A stretch of 64,000 nucleotides of DNA from Arbacia lixula (taxonomy: Eukaryota; Echinodermata; Echinoidea; Arbacioida; Arbaciidae), in NCBI GenBank assembly GCA_963669155.1, contig OZ022593.1, positions 7,588,571 through 7,652,570 of the forward strand, in the 5' to 3' direction. Below are positions 56,887 through 64,000 of this stretch, piece after piece. The notes below the pieces were generated by a model, which did no database searches, had not been told where the DNA came from, and saw nothing but the letters and a program-made list of their open reading frames with translations. The position numbers and the translations under genes are program-made. Position 1 is the first letter of the stretch. Every line of letters begins with the position of its first letter.

Positions 56887-59402
56887 GGGTGAGGGTGGAG
56901 TTGTAGGTGGGTTAGTGCATGGTTATAAAGTATTAAAACGTGTGCGTGTGGGTGTTTGCTTTTGCGTGTGCGTGTGAGTGCAAGATGTGTGTGTGGTTGA
57001 TTGTCGTTCAGCGACAAACGATTCTCACTCTAGTAAATTCAAACGTATAACATGGTAAATTGAATGGAGGGTGGAGGTCGGGGTGGGGGTTGTTCTCGAT
57101 TCATGCGGAAAATGACTAAAGGGTGACTTCTTACATCTTTCCCCACAAAGTAGCCATTCCCGTCTGGGTTTTAAAACGTGTGCGTGTGCGTGTGAGTGCA
57201 AGTATGTGTGTGTGGTTGATTGTCGTTCAGCGACAAACGATTCTCACTCTAGTAAATTCAAACGTATAACATGGTAAATTGAATGGAGGGTGGAGGTCGG
57301 GGTGGGGGTTGTTCTCGATTCATGCGGAAAATGACTAAAGGGTGACTTCTTACATCTTTCCCCACAAAGTAGCCATTTCCGTCTGGGTTTTCTTCTAGTG
57401 CTGTCTCCAAGAACTTGAGAAAGACAGGCATCGTCGCTGTATACGCTGCTTTCATCTTGGCCTAGACGTTGAGAAAAACAGACAAGAAGACGGTAACGTT
57501 AGTAACACTAAGAATTTCTCTTCCTATCATCTACGCCTTCTTCTCTCTAACCCACCTTCTTTTTCTTCATCTTTCTCCCACCCTTCCCGACACAACATCG
57601 ATCATACTTATTCTAGATTCCCTTTTTAGCTTCATCGTGTACGACCTAAAGACAATGTCCCACTTGAGCCTGTTAAGATCCTCACGAATCTTAAAATCCT
57701 CATGTTTTTACTCCTTGTCATCCGGCACATTATAGGCCACCTAATATCCCTCCCTTTTCTCTACCTTTTGTTACTCTCCATATCATTTCCCTTTTTCTTT
57801 TCATCCTCCCCTTCTTCTCTTCGTTCTTTTTCTTCCCTCCTCCCTCTTTTCCGGCTTCTTCTGCCCATCACCATGATCTCACTTTCCTCTTTCTCCTTCC
57901 CTTCATCTTCCTCTCCCTCTTCCCCTTCCTCTTATTCGCTTCCTATTCCTCTCTCTCTTCCCCCTTCCTCTTATTCGCTTCCTCTTCTTCTCCCTCTTCC
58001 TATTTCTCATTTTCTTCCTCTTCCTCTCCACCTTTCTTTATTTCTCTTTCTAATCCCCTTTCTATTTGTCTTTATTTTTCTTCCCCTCCCTCTTCTTCTC
58101 TTCATCTTCCTCTTCTCTGTTTCTTTCCCTTACTCTCATTCTCTTTCTCTTCCTCTTTCCCTTTTTCCTCCTCTTCTTCCCCTTCTTCTCTTTATCTTCC
58201 TCCCTGTCCTTTTCTTCCTTTTCCTCTCCTCCTCGTCCTCGTCCTCTTCATCTTTCTTTTCATTCGTCTTCGTACTAATCTTCCTCCTTCATCTCCATCT
58301 CCATCTCCATCATCTCATCCTCCCTGTTATACCTTTTGAGCTTCATCAAATGCCCCAAAGATGACGTTCCACATGGGTCTGTTCAAGTCCTCCAGAGTCT
58401 CACAGATCGTATCAATCTTCAGGGCCTGTTCCTCTGTAGTTCCGTTGTAACCTTTAAAGGATTCAAACCATAGTATGATCCGGGTAATATGATACAGTAT
58501 ATTATTAATTATCCCTTTATAGGAGAGTTATTCTTCCACTGGTTCATACTAGAAACAAAACGTAAAAACATGTTAACATGTTAACATAAAAACAAAAATC
58601 AAGAGACACAATGGATATTCATTATCAACAATGCATGAAATGCATTGAATAGGGTAGTGAAAGAACAATAAATGGATGCTATTTTGTATTTCACCAGAAT
58701 AAAATTTTAGGATGAGAAGAAAGGCGTTTAGGCCTCACAGAAAAACATGTGGCAAACATAAAGCGAAAGCAAATTAATGTGCACTCAAAAAGGTGATGTC
58801 GATTGCTTGGGATTCCAATTACTATACCTGAAATAAAAGAACAGAATGATATTGAATATAATGCTGCATTTCCTTTTCATGAAACATCCGCACACAACCT
58901 GGTGAGAGAAAAAAAAAGTATGAATACATTCACAACATCAAACATTTAATTGCTTTCAAAGATATTTAGATATGAAAAGAAAAACATTTTCACTGCTCTC
59001 AATTCGAAACTTACCGTATTTTCTCGATAGGTGGCGCAATATCGCTCGGCTCTGAATCATCTTCCGTCCATCCATCTCAAGCATTGGGATCTGCTTCAAA
59101 GGGATTTCTGGGTAAAATAATGGAAATGGATTTAAATAATCATGAATATTCATGAACTATACTTCGAACGGATAAAGTGCAGATTTGCACACGCAATCTG
59201 GAATTGCCACATTTCCGTACGAAAATAATTTGAATCTGAAGCAAACTGTACACATTTTTAAAGAAGAAGGACTATAATGATTTGTCGCATAGTCACTACA
59301 TTGTTGTATATAAAAAAAAATCCTGAAAAAAATAACTCACAGTAACCATCTTGCGGCCCCATGGTGTATGTAGGATTTCAATAGGAGGTTGGTAGGAGGG
59401 GT

Positions 59403-59454
<52 letters not shown>

Positions 59455-59568
59455 CGGTGGGGAGGGGGGGGGGGGGGTCTCTCTCTCTTTCTTTCTTGCT
59501 ATCTCTCTCGCTCTCTCGCTCCATCTCTGTTTCTCTGTCTCTATTTCTGTCTGTCTCTCTTTCTCGCT

Positions 59569-59617
<49 letters not shown>

Positions 59618-60072
59618 CCTCTCTCCCACGCCTTTTTTTCCATTTCTTCCCTTTCTCTCCTCGTTGTTGTATCTCTCCTCTCTCTTTATGTTGTTTTCTC
59701 TCTCCAGCTCTATCCCATCACCCCCTCCCTCCTCCCTATCCCACTTCTTTCTCTTCCTCTCTTCTTCCTTCTCTCTTTCTCTAGCTCCACTCTTTGACTT
59801 GCTTGCAGAGCCCCCCCCTCTCTCTCTCTCCTCTACCGCCGCCCCCCCCCCCCGACCTAACCTACCCCCAACCACCTTCTACGTATCAAAATCTGCTCCT
59901 CGCGTCTTGTTATACTGGATACATTTATTTTACCTCCTGACTCCTTCAGCTTGCCCCATTCCTCAAATGGGATGCGTCGATCTTCAAAGTCAACTCCCTG
60001 ATCTACGAGCATGAGTCGAATGGCTTGAGCTCGACCTCGAAACTCGAAGTACGTCACCCTAATTGGCGCCAT
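56606..60072 (-). CDS. Glutathione S-transferase, sigma-class-like (complete, 5 exons)
   Basis: Cytosolic enzyme that conjugates glutathione to electrophiles; sigma-class members include prostaglandin-D synthase. Minus-strand exons 60072-59934, 59107-59015, 58451-58333, 57461-57354 and 56770-56606 splice in frame (phases 1,1,0,0) to 207 aa, the normal length for the family. The start MAPIRVTYFEFRGRAQAIRL carries the catalytic Tyr (YFEFRGRA, residue 8). Exon 2 has IPLKQIPMLEMDGRKMIQSR with the glutathione-binding QS pair. Exons 3-5 form the helical C-terminal domain, including MADFVYYSFIES and ending IAAYLAKQTPTHM. All domains look intact. Part of exon 4 is duplicated nearby at 57134-57172. 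Sigma class is inferred from the N-terminal motif. Confidence 0.93.
56829..56882. repeat. (TG)n microsatellite
   Basis: About 26 TG units in the last GST intron. Confidence 0.95.
56935..57396. repeat. ~230-bp tandem duplication covering part of GST exon 4
   Basis: Two nearly identical units (56935-57172 and 57173-57396), each starting AAAACGTGTGCGTGTG and ending GTCTGGGTTTT. The second unit runs into real exon 4. The first carries a copy of that exon's 3' end (codons for NPDGNGYFVGKD on the minus strand) plus the GT donor, but no acceptor. Confidence 0.9.
57354..57461 (-). CDS. GST exon 4
   Basis: AKMKAAYTATMPVFLKFLET then ALEENPDGNGYFVGKD. Acceptor ACGTCTAG, donor GAT|GTAAGA, phase 0-0. 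Confidence 0.88.
57500..58330. repeat. ~800-bp CT-rich tract in GST intron 3
   Basis: TCTTCC/CTTCCTC low complexity, purine-rich on the GST sense strand. The 220-codon Ser/Leu/Phe frame at 57702-58364 is a composition artefact. Confidence 0.9.
58333..58451 (-). CDS. GST exon 3
   Basis: GYNGTTEEQALKIDTICETL then EDLNRPMWNVIFGAFDEAQK. Acceptor CCTTTAAAG, donor AAAAG|GTATAA. Confidence 0.88.
59015..59107 (-). CDS. GST exon 2
   Basis: EIPLKQIPMLEMDGRKMIQS then RAILRHLSRKY. Acceptor TTACCCAG, donor TACG|GTAAGT. Contains the cis-Pro (QIP) and the QSRAI glutathione site. Confidence 0.93.
59403..59835. repeat. (TG)n then (CT)n compound low-complexity tract in GST intron 1
   Basis: TG repeat 59404-59447, poly-G 59462-59477, then CT-rich sequence. 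Several long Cys/Val, Ser/Leu or Arg/Glu frames here are artefacts. Confidence 0.95.
59934..60072 (-). CDS. GST exon 1
   Basis: ATG at 60072-60070, MAPIRVTYFEFRGRAQAIRL through EEWGKLKESG, donor GGAG|GTAAAA. Thioredoxin-fold start with catalytic Tyr. Confidence 0.92.
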
Positions 60073-60574
60073 GATTTGACGATTTTCCGATACCCCTTTC
60101 AGCTTAATATACAGTAGGCCTAATAAGTAGTTTGCCACTGGTTCCGCGTAAAACTACCAAACAGCGCACTGCAAAGATCACAACCAGTACGAATCAGTGG
60201 ATTATTAAATGGCGTCCGTTTCCGCAGACTCACGTACTGAACTACTAATATATCCGTCGTTTCTGTCCAAAGTTCATGCAAGCTTTATAATAAATGACCA
60301 TGTATGAAGCTCCTTGATAATGACCCTGCATATTGGTATGGGCGTATTATGTTTGTCTGGCACAATGTAATATTTGTTCGTAACAAATAAAGATAATATA
60401 AAAAAAGATTGATTACGAAAGAGGGGGAGAGGGTATGGGAGAGGGAGAGATAAGGGGAGGGGGACAGAAAGGCAGACAGTAGACAAACAAACGGCCAGAC
60501 ATCCGCCCATAAAGTAAGACAAATCACTCGCCGGGAAAAGATCATGAAGATGCTATTAGTGGAAAGTTGGAGAT

Positions 60575-60578
60575 TTAG

Positions 60579-60610
<32 letters not shown>
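60575..60610. repeat. (ACAG)n microsatellite
   Basis: About eight ACAG/GACA units. Confidence 0.9.
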
Positions 60611-60789
60611 AATACAGACGTTAAATACATCCTATCGGTCAATACCCTTATTCTCAGATCACCTCTATTCCTTCTCATTCATTCCATCCTCACATCTGGC
60701 TCTTTTGTTGAACATTCTTTATTACATAATGACCCATATTATTTAAAACACCTGAATTTCTTCAACTATTCATTCTTCTGAAAAAGTAA

Positions 60790-61310
60790 AAAAATTAGGG
60801 GAAGTTGGGGGGGGGGGGGTGCTACCCCCTCCCGTCTCCTTGCCATTTGTGTCCCACCATTCTAACAACTTAGGTCCCTTTATTTTTGAGAAAAAGTATT
60901 AAAAAATATAAGAAAGTTTCCCCCTGGGGCGTTTTGGGGTCTACGCCCCCCCCCCCCTTCCCCACCCTCTTGCCGCATGTGTACCCCAAGTTGGACAACT
61001 AATGGTCCTTATTATCTAATGATGATTTTTATGAATTTTAGTTAAAATCCAGTTGTTCTTTCTTGAGAGAAATAAAGTCCCGAAATAAGTGAAAATGCCC
61101 CCAGAGGGTGTTTGGGGTGGGGGGGGGGGGGGGGGGGCTATCTCCCGGCCCCCTTAAATGACCCCTTGTATGACCACACATTTGGACAAGGTAAGGTCCC
61201 TATCACCTAAGGATGATTCTTATCAAGGTTTTTTATCAAGTCCGGCCGAGCGTTTTCGAAAAGAAGTAAAAAATAACATATTATAGGGCCCTGGGGCACT
61301 TTGTTTTTTA
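60790..61310. repeat. Dispersed repeat with internal ~190-bp periodicity, copy 2
   Basis: Aligns over most of its length with 12520-13080, including the phrase AAGGTAAGGTCCCTATCACC then TAAGGATGATTCTTATCAAG and the poly-C/poly-G patches. Confidence 0.75.
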
Positions 61311-61751
61311 CTTATTTGTTGTTGTTGTTCTTGTTTTTTTATATACGAGATTGATTACAAGGACTGGGGCTCCGTCAATTAGATCTACACGATTTTATAA
61401 TTTATAAACGAACTTCCATTTTATGTTTTGATATCGCAATATTGTGGAAGAGGCCGACTGGCCTATAAACTAACTTATAGCACGTTAGCCTTTTTCACAA
61501 TATTACGATATTAGAATATAACTAACTTAGTGAGGAGTCCAGCTAGGTTAAAGATCCACAGGTTCTTGCCGGGGGTTCTTGTTTGTGTCGAACATAATTT
61601 ATGAAATCTTCCTTGTGTGCGGGCGAGTCGTGTTTTGCAAACATCTGTTTGGACGGGTTGTGTAGAATTGATTGCACTGAGGAAAATAAAAATACAGATA
61701 CACGCCCAGCAGAAATAAGATAGGCGGAGTTCTGAGAACAATCAAACGAAG

Positions 61752-61852
61752 ATGGGAACCGTTAAAATTGAAGGGGTAGAAATTTATCCAGCTCAAACAG
61801 AAGGAAGTCCTGATGTTTATTCTGATAGTCCTTTTCGTCTGGCAAAGGCTAA
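61752..61852 (+). CDS. ZFYVE21: ZFYVE21-like exon 1
   Basis: Begins at the ATG in GAAGATGGGAACC, 33 codons plus AA, donor CTAA|GTGAGT. Exit phase 2 matches the next exon. Confidence 0.78.
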
Positions 61853-63781
61853 GTGAGTAGAATCATTTCGAGGGATAACTAAATGTCATGGAAGTCCTGG
61901 GTATAACCCACACGTGCAATTTGGTGTAAGGCTATCTATGTTATAAATTTGTAATACGAGCCGGGTGTGTAATCTTGGCTGTTGAAGAAAGTGAGTGTTG
62001 CAACATAGAGAGTAAATGTTAGTCAATGGAAATAATTTAATTTCAGATGGAAGTTGGATGATTTAAAGATGTACATCATGTCACTGTATCTGTCCATATC
62101 ATACAATCACCTAAAATGGTAGAAAATTGTATTGGCCATGAATGATTGCCGTACACCTAAGGCTTTATTCAGTGCTTTAAAATGGATAATTAGAGAAAAT
62201 GAATTCAAGAAAATTTTGCGCTAGCTGTTCTAAATATTATGAAAATTATAAATATGGTAAAATTGTTTGATATTTACTAATGGTTTTCTTTGCATCGCAC
62301 TTCCCGTGTACCCCTCTACGAAAACAATTATTTTTGTGTGTGACAAATTTCATCATGATTCCAGACACGATCGCTTTCGATCCTATGATTGGAACATCGA
62401 CGACTGTCGCACATACTGACAGTACGTAAACCGTGCATTAGAACCACCACATATACCCACATTACACCGCACGTCAACATTTGAAGCGGACAAAAGATTA
62501 AACATTCAGCAAACCATGCTATTTTTTTCGTCAGAAAATATATCAATTATTAATACAAAGGTATGCAATATGAAATTTTAAGCATTTTTTCGCCATTTGA
62601 AAAATAAATAAGGTAAAACTTTTTTTGTCTTATTTCTGCAATGTGACTGTGGAATTGAACTGTGTAGACGTACAAAATTGCTTTAGTACGCGTTCCTATG
62701 CGCGTCCAGAATTAGGATAGTGTCTGGTGATACAATGTGTGCCTATAGATACATGCTGATTGCTGGCTGTCGCGTATGTGTTGGTCAAGCGCCAAAGACT
62801 TACAATGGGTTTTGGCAACAAGTTTAACAATATAACTGTCTCACTTATAGTTCGAATTGAGTAACGAGTGCACAGGCCTACTTCCAAAACAAAAGACCTT
62901 ACTCATACTATGTAAACTAAATCTGTGAAGATCTAAAGTAAATGCTGCCTGTCAAGGGAGGATGCATGCTTGCTGCCATGGCAACTCCCGTGACAGGCAG
63001 GACTTTGAGTATTGTGACAAGATATATGAGAGTATAAGAGAATAAGGACATAAACCTCACCTGTCAGAATACTTGGTAGGGTTGAAAAATACTCATAGAT
63101 AATGCATGGACTGCCACGTGGATTGCAGCGCACGCTAGGTAGAACTCCGGGTCGACGTCGTTATCTGATGGAGGTCGACTCGTAAGTGACCCAAGATGGG
63201 CCATTTTCCCCCCAGATCATGCACATAGGGTGCATGATGGTATATGACCATGTGTGTGTATGCACACACATGACCCCCTGACCTGCTAGATTACCGGTCA
63301 GGGATAGATTTTACTACAGATCGCACTCCAGTCTCTAACATTCATGAGGTATCAAATCATTTATTTGACTCCTTAAAACCTACCCTATACCTTACCACTT
63401 AAACACTATTCTAGTCCCGATCTTAACCCTTACCTAAGGCTAAGATGATCAAGTTTTAACTGTGACTTCATCAAAGAAACCAAGAAAATTGCTGTCTGAT
63501 GAAGTGTGAAATACCTATAATAAATTGTAAGACTTTAAACGTGTGATGTTGTGGTTAGGTGGGTGTCTGATGAGGAGGCCACGCTGTGCATCGTCTGCAA
63601 CCAGAAGTTCACCCAGCTGCGCCGCAAGCACCACTGTCGGATGTGCGGCCGGGTGCTGTGTAACAAGTGCTGCAAAGAGAAGGTGCCCCTGCCCCAGCTC
63701 AGCCTCCACGAACCTGAGAGGGTCTGTGACCTCTGCCTGCCCGTCACCGAGATGGTCACCAAGGCCCGCTCCAGCACCGCG
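61752..63781 (+). CDS. ZFYVE21: ZFYVE21-like FYVE zinc-finger protein, first two coding exons (partial)
   Basis: Exons 61752-61852 and 63559-63781 join in frame (phase 2) and the gene continues past the window. The N-terminus MGTVKIEGVEIYPAQTEGSP then DVYSDSPFRLAKA runs into the FYVE domain at about residue 35: KWVSDEEATLCIVCNQKFTQ, then LRRKHHCRMCGRVLCNKCCK and VCDLCL. The eight zinc Cys and the R(K)HHCR phosphatidylinositol-3-phosphate motif are present. Vertebrate ZFYVE21 has the same layout: a short leader ending SPFGLEEPQWVPD, then a FYVE with CCSQKVPL (here CCKEKVPL). ZFYVE21 binds endosomal PI3P and promotes focal-adhesion turnover. Other small FYVE proteins are possible but fit the leader and CC.xKVPL less well. 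Confidence 0.82.
61860..63540. other. ZFYVE21-like intron 1
   Basis: AT-rich, no repeat family firmly identified. 62942-62998 contains CTGCCTGTCA.../TGACAGGCAG as a small inverted repeat, and 63208-63290 has GTGCATGATGG and CACATGACC palindromic pieces. Confidence 0.4.
63559..63781 (+). CDS. ZFYVE21: ZFYVE21-like exon 2 (FYVE domain)
   Basis: Acceptor GTGGTTAG, donor GCG|GTCAGT (weak but phase 0). Encodes the whole FYVE zinc finger and VTEMVTKARSSTA. Confidence 0.88.
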
Positions 63782-63830
63782 GTCAGTCCGCGATCTTTTT
63801 CTTGTTAATCTCATCATTTCCAATTTCGTC

Positions 63831-63837
<7 letters not shown>

Positions 63838-63864
<27 letters not shown>
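63838..63864. repeat. (TA)n microsatellite
   Basis: About 13 TA units in the second intron of the FYVE gene. Confidence 0.95.
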
Positions 63865-64000
63865 CAAATACTAAAACATATTTTTACAGTTAACAAACAA
63901 GAAAACAAAGATAGACACCAGCATATCACTGAAAACATTAGAAAAACCAACGAGAGAAATGTGAAGTTATACAATTAAATGTATGGAGCTTGTAAGGCAA

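Noticed and set aside
57702..58364. 220-codon plus-strand open frame
   Set aside because: Pure CT-rich sequence giving Ser/Leu/Phe/Pro repeats, lying antisense inside GST intron 3.
59378..60014. Several 100-200-codon frames on both strands
   Set aside because: They translate the TG and CT microsatellites (Cys/Val, Ser/Leu, Arg/Glu) in GST intron 1. Only the end nearest 60072 overlaps true coding, on the opposite strand.

Overview
This is a eukaryotic, metazoan window, intron-rich and crowded with repeats. The split genes obey GT-AG rules, the exons are short and phase-matched, and there are many microsatellites, poly-G/poly-C runs, foldback (MITE-like) elements and dead retrotransposon pieces. 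The protein families (TRPC channel, sigma-class GST, EGF plus YWTD-propeller secreted protein, ZFYVE21-type FYVE protein) and the style of the repeats suggest a marine invertebrate deuterostome, most likely an echinoderm such as a sea urchin. That placement is an inference. Nothing prokaryotic (operons, CRISPR, Shine-Dalgarno sites) is present.

Layout. Bases 1-5400 hold a decayed Tc1-like element with long inverted repeats, two tRNA-like/SINE remnants and a foldback element. At 6025-6993 (minus) lies a broken copy of a TMEM53/DUF829-family gene. Bases 7500-25300 are a graveyard of mobile DNA: non-LTR reverse-transcriptase fragments, a 720-bp TIR element with a perfect 7-bp target duplication, two copies of a 733-bp element each with its own perfect 7-bp duplication, two nested elements with a shared GGTCCCACTG-type end, and a 5'-truncated L1/Tx1-like LINE next to a GATA microsatellite. 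Bases 25300-34600 are mostly noncoding and contain more foldback elements and a 400-bp CA tract.

The gene-bearing half starts at 34643. Nine exons on the plus strand (34643-43561) encode the C-terminal ~464 residues of a TRPC cation channel: S3, S4, S5, pore, S6, TRP box and a C-terminal helical region. The N-terminal ankyrin half was not found in the window. The next gene, on the same strand, is a predicted secreted protein (46658-54911, eight phase-compatible exons, ~438 aa) with a signal peptide, a Cys-containing N-terminal segment, two EGF domains and one six-bladed YWTD-type beta-propeller. A complete five-exon sigma-class glutathione S-transferase (207 aa) follows on the minus strand (60072-56606). 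The first two coding exons of a ZFYVE21-like FYVE protein (plus strand, 61752 onward) run off the right edge.

The genes look functionally unrelated: a membrane cation channel, a secreted adhesion/receptor-like protein, a detoxification enzyme and a phosphoinositide-binding adaptor. The most notable biology is structural. The TRPC pore exon sits between a long pyrimidine tract and a long purine tract. The TRPC filter region departs from the usual LFW..FG pattern. One GST exon end is copied in a tandem duplication, and the mobile elements are nested with target duplications that can still be read. I found no convincing sign of a wholly new biological system.
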